A DNA stretch of 7,517 nucleotides, from assembly GCA_044225155.1 (NCBI GenBank), contig JBGAJB010000168.1, positions 1-7,517 on the forward strand. Direction: 5' to 3'. This stretch comes from CAYMBL01 sp044225155 (GTDB lineage Bacteria > Planctomycetota > Phycisphaerae > UBA1845 > Fen-1342). The notes beneath the pieces were generated by a model. The model was not told the DNA's origin. It ran no database searches and saw only the letters and a program-made list of their open reading frames with translations. Positions 1-5,870 of this stretch are shown here, piece by piece; the first letter of the stretch is position 1, and every line of letters begins with the position of its first letter. Made by a program: the position numbers and the translations under genes.

Positions 1-711
1 CTGCGGAAAACCATGATATTCCACGACCAATTGTCGCACGTTGTGCAGCTTGGGGGCCGCCTCGCGCAGCACGTCGAGTTCCGCGCCCTCGATGTTCATC
101 TTCAGGAAATCAACCGGCTGGTTCAGGTAGTCCGACAAGCGCACGGTCGCGACTGTCTGCGCGTGCGCGGCCGAATCGGTGTGCGGCGAGAGCGCTCCGC
201 CGTCCGCCCCGTCATCGACAAACGCCGCCTTCCCACGCTTCGCCGCCAGCGCGGCCGTCACGACTTCCACGGCGCGACCATCCGCGTTTTGCCGGAGGTT
301 TTGCCGCAACAGCGGCACGACGCGCGGATCAGGCTCAAAGCACGTCACGCGCGCCCCGGGTGCCAGTCGCAGAAATCGCAGCGCGCTCAGCCCGATGTGC
401 GCGCCGCAGTCGAGCACGCGCGGCGCCGGTGATTGCGGCCGAAAGTCATAGACGCCCCAATCGAAGATGTGCTTGTATTCCATGTACAACGACAGGGCGT
501 CGTCATAGCACAACGTCAGACCGCTGAGGCGTGTGGTTCCCGCCGTGTAGCGCGGCTGTCGCTTCGCCCAGCGTCGCAGGTTCGCCAGTCGCCAGCTTCG
601 CTGCAAATCCCGTAAGCCGCGCGCGGCCGCGTCGGTCCACGGACGCGTGGCGGCGGCTCGGCTCGGGTTGTTCGGTCGAGCAGGAACGATCACGCCGGTT
701 GGCTGGGACAC
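1..711 (-). CDS. FkbM family SAM-dependent methyltransferase, C-terminus cut by window edge
   Basis: Probably transfers a methyl group from S-adenosylmethionine to an oxygen of a sugar or secondary metabolite; the acceptor cannot be told. The minus-strand frame stays open to base 1, giving 237 residues. A Rossmann SAM-binding motif reads VLDCGAHIG (about residues 99-107), followed by FEPDP (125-129), which ends the second strand and binds the ribose. The family-typical FLKMNIEGAELDVL lies near 202-215; Asn206 replaces the more usual Asp of the K-x-D-x-EGAE pattern. The visible end, LVVEYHGFPQ, matches the position where FkbM proteins have about 40-70 residues left. The recognisable family N-terminal block (GTTRLSGL to YKHIF, residues 58-83) lies upstream of the only in-frame ATG (483), so that ATG is too late. 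I chose GTG 711 because AGGA precedes it by 6 bases; GTG 693 is an alternative. The first 40 residues are Arg/Ala-rich and poorly constrained. Confidence 0.85.
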   Translation of the reverse strand, partial: MSQPTGVIVPARPNNPSRAAATRPWTDAAARGLRDLQRSWRLANLRRWAKRQPRYTAGTTRLSGLTLCYDDALSLYMEYKHIFDWGVYDFRPQSPAPRVLDCGAHIGLSALRFLRLAPGARVTCFEPDPRVVPLLRQNLRQNADGRAVEVVTAALAAKRGKAAFVDDGADGGALSPHTDSAAHAQTVATVRLSDYLNQPVDFLKMNIEGAELDVLREAAPKLHNVRQLVVEYHGFPQ

Positions 712-1060
712 GGCATTTCCTGTTGACGGCGCGCAGCGCGCGGAATCGCCGCTCGGGGCGATCTCGTCGCGCACTCCGTTTTTCTATCGGTCAATTGCCG
801 GCCGACGGTTGACGCCGTCGCCGCGTCTCACGCGGGCGGCGCGGTCCAGTGCGAACTCAGCCGCGAACTGAGAATGCGATCCTGCTCTTTTCCCGCGATT
901 TGCAAGTAATGGCGGCGATAGCCGATTACCTCCAACCCGAGCCGCCGCAATACTCGCCCACTTCGCTCGTTTGCTGGGGATATCGGTTCCACGCGGCCAC
1001 GCGCAGCCTATCGGCATCAACTATGATTTGCGTCGCAAACGCGCCACCGGAGCCTTCGTC
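712..1060. other. Divergent intergenic region between methyltransferase and aminotransferase
   Basis: No gene is supported in these 349 bases. Frames that cross it are Arg/Ser-rich and lack family features. Seen in it: an inverted repeat ATCGCC/GGCGAT with a 6-base loop (745-762), an inverted repeat CGACGG/CCGTCG with a 6-base loop (803-820), and GCGAACT repeated directly at 851-857 and 863-869 with CTCAG/CTGAG partly overlapping (856-872). The aminotransferase frame is open back to a TTG at 971, but its match to the family begins only after ATG 1061. Promoters for both flanking genes must lie here; only weak candidates are visible. Confidence 0.5.
1022..1027 (+). promoter_or_regulatory. Possible -10 element for the aminotransferase
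   Basis: TATGAT matches five of six bases of the sigma-70 -10 consensus and lies 33 bases before the chosen ATG, which would leave a leader of about 27 bases. No convincing -35 hexamer sits 16-18 bases upstream, so this is a weak call. Confidence 0.25.
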
Positions 1061-2074
1061 ATGCAGCAGAAATTCCTTGAGCAGAATCGCGATCTGCTCG
1101 TCAACATCAACGGCCGACTCGTCCATCGCAATGAAGCCGGCATCAGTCCCTTTGATTCGGCCGTCCAGGGCGGCGACGCCGTCTGGGAGGGGCTGCGCGT
1201 CTATGGCGGCCGCATTTTCAAGCTCGTCGAGCATCTGGAGAGGCTGCGCGGCTCGGCCCAGGCGCTGGCGTTCGCGCGCATCCCCGCGAACGACGAGATC
1301 ATAGCCGAAATTCGAAAAACGCTGGCCGCCAACCGCATGACCGACAACGTGCACATCCGCCTGACACTCACGCGCGGCGTGAAGTACACCAGCGGCATGG
1401 ACCCGCGCCTGAACACGGCCGGTCCCACGCTGATCGTCCTCGCGGAGCACAAGCCGCCCGTCTACGACAAGTCCGGCCTGTCGCTGATCACGAGCAGCGT
1501 GCGGCGCTTCCCGCCCGATTGCCTGGACCCGAAGATTCACCACTGCAACCTGATCCAGTCCATCCTCGCGAAGATTCAGGCCAATCAGGCCGGGGCGGAC
1601 GACGCGCTCATGCTCGACCAGCGCGGCTTCGTGGCCGAGACGAACGCCACGCACGTTTTCCTCGTCGCCCGCGATGCCAGCGCCTGGACGGCGGCCCAGC
1701 GCAACCGCGCCGCGTGGGAGTCGGGCGTCGCGCGCGATACGCTTGTTCCGATTGCGGCCGGTCAGGCTGCCCGTGCGGGCGACCCGGTCGTGCTGACGCC
1801 GTATTGCCACGCCTGCCCCGAGGGCATCACCCGCGCCACGGTTCTCGAACTGTGCCGCGAGAACGGCGTCCCCCACGCGGAGGCCGACCTTTCGCTCACC
1901 GACGTTTACCGCAGCGACGAAATGTTCTGCACGGGCACGATGGGCGAACTGGCCGGCGTCACGCAGGTCGACGGCCGCACGATCGGCGACGGCAAGATTG
2001 GCGCGATGACGCTGCGCCTGAGCGGGCTCTTCGGCGAATTGACACGCTGTGAGGGCGTGCCGGTGGTCGGATAG
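1061..2074 (+). CDS. Class IV PLP-dependent aminotransferase (branched-chain/D-amino-acid transaminase-like)
   Basis: Likely a cytoplasmic PLP enzyme moving an amino group between an amino acid and a 2-oxo acid; the substrate is not settled. The 337-residue protein carries class IV hallmarks: the block FDSAVQGGDAVWEGLRVYGG (about 31-50), the Schiff-base lysine in LDPKIHH (Lys158), the PLP-contacting glutamate in VAETNATHVF (Glu193), GITRAT (255-260) and TGTMGEL (291-297). By memory the closest pattern is the plant 'branched-chain-amino-acid aminotransferase-like' group, which shares the SGM, IVLAE-KPPVYD and ETNAT blocks. Between VFLV and VLTP there is an extra stretch of about 37 residues (about 206-242) that this group lacks, which explains the length above the usual 280-310. 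ATG 1061 is preferred because GGAG precedes it by 8 bases and homology starts there; an upstream TTG (971) has no ribosome-binding site. It stands alone on its strand. Branched-chain, D-amino-acid or aminodeoxychorismate-type activity are alternatives. Confidence 0.88.
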   Translation: MQQKFLEQNRDLLVNINGRLVHRNEAGISPFDSAVQGGDAVWEGLRVYGGRIFKLVEHLERLRGSAQALAFARIPANDEIIAEIRKTLAANRMTDNVHIRLTLTRGVKYTSGMDPRLNTAGPTLIVLAEHKPPVYDKSGLSLITSSVRRFPPDCLDPKIHHCNLIQSILAKIQANQAGADDALMLDQRGFVAETNATHVFLVARDASAWTAAQRNRAAWESGVARDTLVPIAAGQAARAGDPVVLTPYCHACPEGITRATVLELCRENGVPHAEADLSLTDVYRSDEMFCTGTMGELAGVTQVDGRTIGDGKIGAMTLRLSGLFGELTRCEGVPVVG

Positions 2075-2302
2075 TGGATACTGCATCGTTCCAGGCTGCG
2101 GGCCGGGTCTTGTGGCGAAACCGGCATGCCGTTGAGCATGAACGAGCCGGGCCATTCCACAATATTTCCGGCAGTTGAAGCGCCTCAGTGTGCGAAAGTC
2201 CCGTTGGGTTCACGCCGAGTCAGCCGCGAATTGGGACGCATTCGTGGAATTCGGCCTGCCTGAGACTTGAACTCCACCAAACATTTCATCTCGGCAGGAC
2301 AT
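2075..2302. other. Convergent intergenic region
   Basis: The 228 bases between the convergent stops of the aminotransferase and the membrane protein hold no supported gene. Short minus-strand frames that reach back into the aminotransferase look like noise. The only structure that stands out is the hairpin listed at 2255-2298. No clear intrinsic terminator with a U-run is seen for the aminotransferase. Confidence 0.5.
2255..2298 (-). terminator. Candidate 3' hairpin of the PadR operon
   Basis: CCTGCC-T-GAGA (2255-2265) pairs with TCTC-GGCAGG (2289-2298), giving ten base pairs with one bulged base and a 23-base loop. It begins four bases past the stop codon of the membrane-protein gene on the minus strand. 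There is no U-run after it, so it may be a transcript-end or mRNA-protecting stem rather than a classical intrinsic terminator. Confidence 0.3.
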
Positions 2303-4027
2303 TCAAGGGTTCGCCACGCCCATCCGCTTCCAGAAATGTTTATCCGCCTCGAATTGAATCGTCGGATTCGACTGATTCAGCAGCGCGGAAATCGACATTG
2401 GGCCGACGCGAAGATCCCGCAACGATTGCGACTGCGGTCCCGGCGGTGGTCGAAGTTCCGCGTCGACTGTCGCCGTTGCAGATTCCGCTAGCTCGGGCAC
2501 GCCAATGCGAACCCTCTTGCTGAGCGGAACCGATACAGACGCGCCGACACTGCGCTTGCCACGGGTTGCCCACTTGAATCGGATGATCGCAGAGTCACCG
2601 CGAATGGTCCATCCTTCTGGAAGCTTTGGCGGCAGAACCGTCAACTCGGTATTCCGAAAGGTCGGAATCAGAAATGTAACATCCACGGTCCTGTCGACGG
2701 AAAAGATCGAAAAATCGCCCTCCACGGTCAGACTGCCGTCGGAATCGTCTGTAACTCCAGGATATTTCTGCCAATAAGAGACGCGATACTCCCCAAGGAC
2801 CAGCGACCCAGTTTGAACCAAGCCATTCTCGTCGCTGACAAATTCGCCGCGATAGGTGGCATTCGACAGTTGCGGCGATGGATTTGCACCTCGCACCGTG
2901 AGTTTCGCGCCTACGACCGGGTGCTGACGCGAATCGACTACGCGAATGATCGCTCTCCCTTCGTTTCGCAGCGCGGCCACCTCGCGCTGCAAGTCCGTAA
3001 TCGATTGACTGGTTGGTGATGGTTGAGCGGAGTCCGTGGCCGGCGCTGGCGAGTCGGAATTCGCCCGATTCGCGGGCTCCATCATCACGGACAGCGAGTC
3101 GATCGTGGCGGTTTCAGGCGTAACGAGTAGCGCGGTGTAAGACCCGGAAGCGGTTGTGACATGGGCTCGAGCGCGCGCACCGTATGGGAGAGCAATCGTC
3201 GCTACCCGATCCGTCGGGGCGCTCACAAGGATCGAAACTTCGCTCGCGCCGGTCTTCCATTTGCCCTGCAATCGCGCCGCGTCCCGAGGAGTGTCGACCG
3301 ATTCCGGCATTTGCAGGGTTACATGCCAATCATGAAGCCGCGGAATGACCATCGTTGCGTCGGTCATTCGCTCAATGCTGAAGATATCGAAGCGACAGGT
3401 GGCCTTAAGTTCCCAGAGGACGCCTTCGGGCGGCTTGCCCGGGAGTTGAAAGCTCGCCACATAGCTGCCGCGCGGTACGCGACCCGTATGCACAACGCCT
3501 TGCGCATCCGACGTCTGCTTCGTCGAGTAGACCGCATTTCCGAGTTGCGGCGAAGGTCCGGCCGCCGCAATGTCGAGCGTCACGCCGGGTAGCGGCTTTC
3601 CTTCGTCGTCCTGCACGCGAATGATCGCCTCACCTTCGTTCTGTAGCGACGTGAGCAGGCGCGCCGACATCTCCTGGATCGCCGTCGTGGCGAGGACGGC
3701 CGTGCGATACTGGTGCCAGCCCAGCCCCGCCATCGCCAGGACCAGCGCTCCCATCGCCGCGAAGAGCCACCGCTGTGACATGATCTGATCTCCGAAGTGA
3801 ACCCAATAAAGGCGGCGGCGCACCTGATTCACATCGCCAAACTCGCGCAGCGCCTGGGCGGCCGCGGTTTCCGCGGCCTTGCCGCGCGCTTGAAGTTCCT
3901 CGGTGCGACTGGCGAGGTGGTCGGCCAGCTCGTCGGCGATGTCGTCCGGCGTCGGCGCGCCGCGTGTCGGCGGACCTAACGGCGGAACGGTGTCAGCAGA
4001 AAACGCATCACGGCCGGGCGAGGGCAT
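2303..4027 (-). CDS. Membrane-anchored protein: permease-prefix-like domain, one TM helix, duplicated carboxypeptidase-regulatory-like ectodomain
   Basis: Function unknown. The 574-residue protein has, in order: a helical acidic/basic segment (about 27-82, with IADELADHLASRTEEL and ALREFGDVNQVRRRL) resembling the 'permease prefix domain' of ABC permeases encoded next to PadR regulators; one hydrophobic helix (about 87-104); and two related modules (about 117-317 and 343-547) joined by a Pro/Ser/Ala-rich linker. Each module opens with NEG-x-AIIRV and contains D-x5-P-x2-G, PSPQL-x-NA-x-Y and SD-x2-G-x-V-x-TG, the pattern of small beta-sandwich carboxypeptidase-regulatory-like domains. Basic residues before the helix predict a cytoplasmic N-terminus with the modules outside the membrane. 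No ABC permease core, ATPase, protease or kinase motif is seen. ATG 4027 is chosen because GGGAG precedes it by 7 bases; it overlaps padR by 20 bases, implying translational coupling. A longer version from TTG 4096 lacks support. An internal ATG at 3781, also with GGAG, could yield a form lacking the prefix domain. Confidence 0.82.
   Translation of the reverse strand: MPSPGRDAFSADTVPPLGPPTRGAPTPDDIADELADHLASRTEELQARGKAAETAAAQALREFGDVNQVRRRLYWVHFGDQIMSQRWLFAAMGALVLAMAGLGWHQYRTAVLATTAIQEMSARLLTSLQNEGEAIIRVQDDEGKPLPGVTLDIAAAGPSPQLGNAVYSTKQTSDAQGVVHTGRVPRGSYVASFQLPGKPPEGVLWELKATCRFDIFSIERMTDATMVIPRLHDWHVTLQMPESVDTPRDAARLQGKWKTGASEVSILVSAPTDRVATIALPYGARARAHVTTASGSYTALLVTPETATIDSLSVMMEPANRANSDSPAPATDSAQPSPTSQSITDLQREVAALRNEGRAIIRVVDSRQHPVVGAKLTVRGANPSPQLSNATYRGEFVSDENGLVQTGSLVLGEYRVSYWQKYPGVTDDSDGSLTVEGDFSIFSVDRTVDVTFLIPTFRNTELTVLPPKLPEGWTIRGDSAIIRFKWATRGKRSVGASVSVPLSKRVRIGVPELAESATATVDAELRPPPGPQSQSLRDLRVGPMSISALLNQSNPTIQFEADKHFWKRMGVANP
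2387..3001 (-). repeat. Ectodomain repeat copy 2 (within the membrane protein)
   Basis: Encodes residues about 343-547. It opens with a heptad-like helix (ITDLQREVAALRNEG), followed by the same beta-rich pattern as copy 1, including PSPQLSNATY and DFSIFSVDRTVDVTFLIP. A patch near the start is also similar at DNA level: acgcgaatgatcgc occurs in both copies on the plus strand. The rest has diverged, so the duplication is old rather than recent. Confidence 0.8.
3077..3679 (-). repeat. Ectodomain repeat copy 1 (within the membrane protein)
   Basis: Encodes residues about 117-317 of the 574-residue protein. It aligns with copy 2 at a constant offset of about 225-226 residues. In the best 64-residue block, starting at NEGEAIIRV, I count 30 identities without gaps. 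The later block FDIFSIERMTDATMVIP also matches copy 2 at the same offset. Confidence 0.8.
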
Positions 4028-4436
4028 GGGGGCGCTCCCGTGGGCGTAGAAGGATGTCCACCAGTATCCGTGTTGCGGCAGCGACGCGCGTGGCAACGGT
4101 TTCCCATGCTGCGCGGCCTGAATTCAGGATCGCATTGATCGCGCCGCTGAAGTTGCGCCATTCTTCGCGTCTGGCACGCAGCGCTCTCTTCCCCGCGCTC
4201 GTCAATTCGTAATATTTCCGGCGCCGCCCCACCTCACTCTCGGCCCAGGTCGCCGTGAGTTGCCCGGCGCGCTCGAGCTTATGCAGCGCGGGATAGAGGC
4301 TGCCCTCGCGCAAAGCGAGCAGGCCGCTCGTGCGTTCATCCACCAGCTTGCAGATTTCGTAGCCGTACATGGGACGAGCCGAAACGACCTCCAGGATGAC
4401 GGTCTCCAGCGTCCCTCGCACGAGATCGACGTTCAT
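4008..4436 (-). CDS. PadR family transcriptional regulator
   Basis: A winged-helix DNA-binding repressor of the PadR type, expected to act as a dimer on its own operon. The 142 residues show the family order: GTLETVILEVV and MYGYEI (helices 1-2, to about 28), the recognition helix region EGSLYPALHKLERAG (44-58), and the wing GRRRKYYELTSAGKRAL (70-86). A C-terminal tail of about 40 residues (WETVATRVAAATRILVDILL and a basic end) goes beyond the roughly 110-residue minimal PadR and may form the dimerisation helix. ATG 4436 is chosen because AAGGTG lies about 5 bases upstream and family homology starts there. An in-frame ATG at 4472 falls inside the predicted -10 box, so it is unlikely. The end overlaps the downstream membrane-protein gene by 20 bases, making a two-gene operon. 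The ligand is not apparent. Confidence 0.93.
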   Translation of the reverse strand: MNVDLVRGTLETVILEVVSARPMYGYEICKLVDERTSGLLALREGSLYPALHKLERAGQLTATWAESEVGRRRKYYELTSAGKRALRARREEWRNFSGAINAILNSGRAAWETVATRVAAATRILVDILLRPRERPHALARP

Positions 4437-4456
4437 AGCGGCACCTTTGCATCGAT

Positions 4457-4491
4457 TGTCTAGGTATATCATACATCGGCTGTCGAGGTAT
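4457..4491. promoter_or_regulatory. Direct repeat interleaved with the padR promoter, candidate operator
   Basis: TGTC-T/G-AGGTAT occurs at 4457-4467 and 4481-4491, matching 10 of 11 bases with a 24-base period, a little over two helical turns. One copy abuts the -10 box and the other overlaps the -35 box by two bases. A small palindrome GTAT-ATC-ATAC (4464-4474) covers the -10 box. Binding by the PadR protein would block RNA polymerase; this is an inference. Confidence 0.45.
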
Positions 4492-4495
4492 GCAA
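4468..4495 (-). promoter_or_regulatory. Sigma-70-type promoter of the padR operon
   Basis: On the minus strand TTGCAT (4495-4490) and TATGAT (4473-4468) are separated by 16 bases; they match four and five bases of the -35 and -10 consensus. Transcription would start near 4461, leaving a leader of about 25 bases with the ribosome-binding site of padR. Confidence 0.55.
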
Positions 4496-4537
4496 GTTGA
4501 TTTCACAGAATTCCAGGGATTTACGGTTCATGGGGAT

Positions 4538-4582
4538 GAAGCGCCGGAAGCGCAAGGCGCGCCTCGGGACGCGCGGCGCTTC
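4538..4582. other. GC-rich hairpin upstream of the DNA glycosylase gene
   Basis: GAAGCGC (4547-4553) pairs with GCGCTTC (4576-4582), and inside it GCGCG pairs with CGCGC around the loop CCTCGGGA. An alternative outer arm GAAGCGCC (4538-4545) matches the same right arm over eight bases. No U-run follows on either strand, so it is not a typical terminator. It lies about 50 bases before the glycosylase start and could shape its leader. Confidence 0.4.
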
Positions 4583-4635
4583 GGGCGGCAATCGGAAAAT
4601 TCGCTGCGCGGCAGCCCCGCAAATAAGCTGCGCCC

Positions 4636-5532
4636 ATGCCCGAGCTGCCCGATGTCACGATTTACGTCGAGGCGCTCCGTGCCCGCATCCTCGGCGCGCC
4701 GCTCTCTCGGCTGCGCATCATCAGTCCGTTCGTCTTGCGCACGTTCGAGCCGCCGGTCGAAGCGATTGCCGGCCAACAGGTGCAAAGCGTGGAGCGCCTC
4801 GGCAAACGAATTGTGCTCGCGCTCGACGGCGGTCCGCTGGTTGCGATCCACCTGATGATCGCGGGACGACTGCGCTGGGCTGCGCCGGGCGCGAAGCCGC
4901 CGGCCAAGATCGCGCTCGCGTCGTTCTCATTCACAGGCCGCGGCGAGTTGTTCCTAACCGAAGCGTCGCAGAAGAAACGCGCCTCGATTCACTTGCTCGC
5001 CGGTGAAGACGAACTTGCGGCGCACAATCCCGGCGGAATCGATGTGTTCGCAGCCACCGCCGGTGAATTCGCGGCCGCCCTGACCTCAAGAAACCGCACG
5101 CTCAAGCGTGCCCTCACCGATCCGCACAGCTTCGACGGCATCGGCAACGCCTACTCCGACGAAATCCTGCACGCCGCCCGCCTCTCGCCCGTCCAGCTCA
5201 CCGGCAATCTCTCCTCGGCCGAGATACAGCGCCTGCGCGAAGCTGCGAAATCGACGCTCGCTCACTGGACGGAAACCCTGCGTACGGAATTCGCCGGCCG
5301 GTTTCCCGGCCCCGGCGAGATCACGGCCTTTCGCCCCGGCTTCGCGGTTCACGGCCGCTTTGGCAAGCCCTGTCCCGTATGCGGCGCGGCGGTACAGCGA
5401 ATTCGGTATGCGGAAAACGAAACGAACTACTGTCCCCGCTGCCAGACCGAGGGCCGCATCCTGCGTGATCGATCACTCTCGCGCCTGCTGAAAGACGATT
5501 GGCCCGCGACCATCGAAGAACTGGAATCCTGA
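4636..5532 (+). CDS. Fpg/Nei family DNA glycosylase (non-canonical formamidopyrimidine-DNA glycosylase-like)
   Basis: Base-excision-repair enzyme expected to remove damaged bases and cut the abasic site. The 298 residues begin MPELPD, so after Met removal Pro is the N-terminal nucleophile, with Glu3 next to it. Lys57 (RLGKR), His72 and Met74 (IHLMIAG), the helix-two-turn-helix segment (about 167-185, DGIGNAYSDEILHAARLSP) and a CX2C-X16-CX2C zinc finger (Cys246, 249, 266, 269) are all present. Two family features differ: the DPRRFG-type loop is replaced by EASQKKRAS (109-117), and the finger arginine five residues before the third cysteine is Asn261. A tail of about 28 residues (GRILRDRSLSRLLKDDWP onwards) follows the finger, beyond the usual end. 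The damaged base recognised may thus differ from 8-oxoguanine. No clear Shine-Dalgarno precedes ATG 4636, but the MPELP start leaves no doubt. A short GCAGC/GCTGC stem ends just before the start codon. It is divergent from the padR operon. Confidence 0.93.
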   Translation: MPELPDVTIYVEALRARILGAPLSRLRIISPFVLRTFEPPVEAIAGQQVQSVERLGKRIVLALDGGPLVAIHLMIAGRLRWAAPGAKPPAKIALASFSFTGRGELFLTEASQKKRASIHLLAGEDELAAHNPGGIDVFAATAGEFAAALTSRNRTLKRALTDPHSFDGIGNAYSDEILHAARLSPVQLTGNLSSAEIQRLREAAKSTLAHWTETLRTEFAGRFPGPGEITAFRPGFAVHGRFGKPCPVCGAAVQRIRYAENETNYCPRCQTEGRILRDRSLSRLLKDDWPATIEELES

Positions 5533-5585
5533 CTGGATGACATCGACATTTCCCACTCTTCGCCCGGTAGGGTGCACGATCGTTG

Positions 5586-5605
5586 CCAGGCGTTTCAACG
5601 CCCGG
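5586..5605. repeat. Short palindrome A (REP-like hairpin)
   Basis: GGCGT-TTCA-ACGCC (5589-5602; six pairs if the loop is reduced to two bases), extended by CC/GG around one mismatch. A run of six T follows at 5620-5625 after a small ACTG/CAGT stem, so this segment may also help end transcription of the glycosylase gene. Confidence 0.45.
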
Positions 5606-5633
5606 ACTGTGGAGACCAGTTTTTTCTTGCAGG

Positions 5634-5666
5634 CCGGAGGACTGACGGTTTTCGTTCTCCCTCCGG
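5634..5666. repeat. Hairpin with 7-base arms
   Basis: CCGGAGG (5634-5640) is the exact reverse complement of CCTCCGG (5660-5666). Inside, ACG and CGT can pair around GTTTT. No U-run follows on the plus strand. Confidence 0.4.
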
Positions 5667-5693
5667 GCGAAATGCAAATTGGGTCCGGGCCCC

Positions 5694-5709
5694 GGCGACT
5701 GAAGTCGCC
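5694..5709. repeat. Short palindrome B (REP-like hairpin)
   Basis: GGCGAC-TGAA-GTCGCC is a perfect stem with a tetraloop. It has the same design as palindrome A: GGCG arm, T-x-x-A loop, CGCC arm, then CG. The two may belong to one intergenic repeat family. Confidence 0.45.
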
Positions 5710-5724
5710 CGCAAGGATCGTGCG

Positions 5725-5765
5725 CCCTTCCGGACGGAAGCGGGAGCGCGCCTGGGCCGGAAGGG
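5725..5765. repeat. Inverted repeat with 9-base arms
   Basis: CCCTTCCGG (5725-5733) is the exact reverse complement of CCGGAAGGG (5757-5765), with a 23-base spacer. It lies about 130 bases before recJ. No U-run is present. Confidence 0.45.
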
Positions 5766-5792
5766 ACGGATGCAGACGCGCGCCGCCGCCAT

Positions 5793-5821
5793 CGCCGTCG
5801 CCTCCCCACCGCCGTCGCCTC
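5793..5821. repeat. 12-base direct repeat, two copies
   Basis: CGCCGTCGCCTC occurs at 5793-5804 and 5810-5821, a 17-base period, inside a C-rich tract. It is probably low-complexity sequence. Confidence 0.45.
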
Positions 5822-5870
5822 GCCACGGCCGACTATCGACGCATCCTCAACTGAGCACGCTGCGGCGCGG

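Noticed and set aside
13..812. Plus-strand open frames opposite and beside the methyltransferase
   Set aside because: They are shadows of the minus-strand FkbM gene, whose SAM-binding motifs are unmistakable; their translations are low-complexity and Arg-rich.
926..2155. A 409-codon open frame on the minus strand covering the whole aminotransferase gene
   Set aside because: It is antisense to a gene with clear catalytic motifs, is Arg/Ala/Gly-rich as expected for the mirror of GC-rich codons, and shows no family pattern.
4028..4096. Longer start (TTG 4096) for the membrane protein
   Set aside because: No Shine-Dalgarno site precedes it and the added residues lie wholly inside padR; ATG 4027 has GGGAG at ideal distance.
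4497..5006. 169-codon plus-strand frame overlapping the start of the glycosylase
   Set aside because: It runs out of frame through the catalytic N-terminus of the glycosylase and is extremely Arg/Ala-rich.
5586..5765. CRISPR array
   Set aside because: The palindromes are short, differ in sequence and are not regularly spaced; no repeat-spacer pattern and no cas gene.
5537..5854. 105-codon plus-strand frame after the glycosylase, and minus-strand frames of 187 and 117 codons across the same gap
   Set aside because: No ribosome-binding site for the first, Pro/Arg-rich composition, no recognisable domain, and the region is filled by inverted repeats. A decayed gene cannot be fully excluded.
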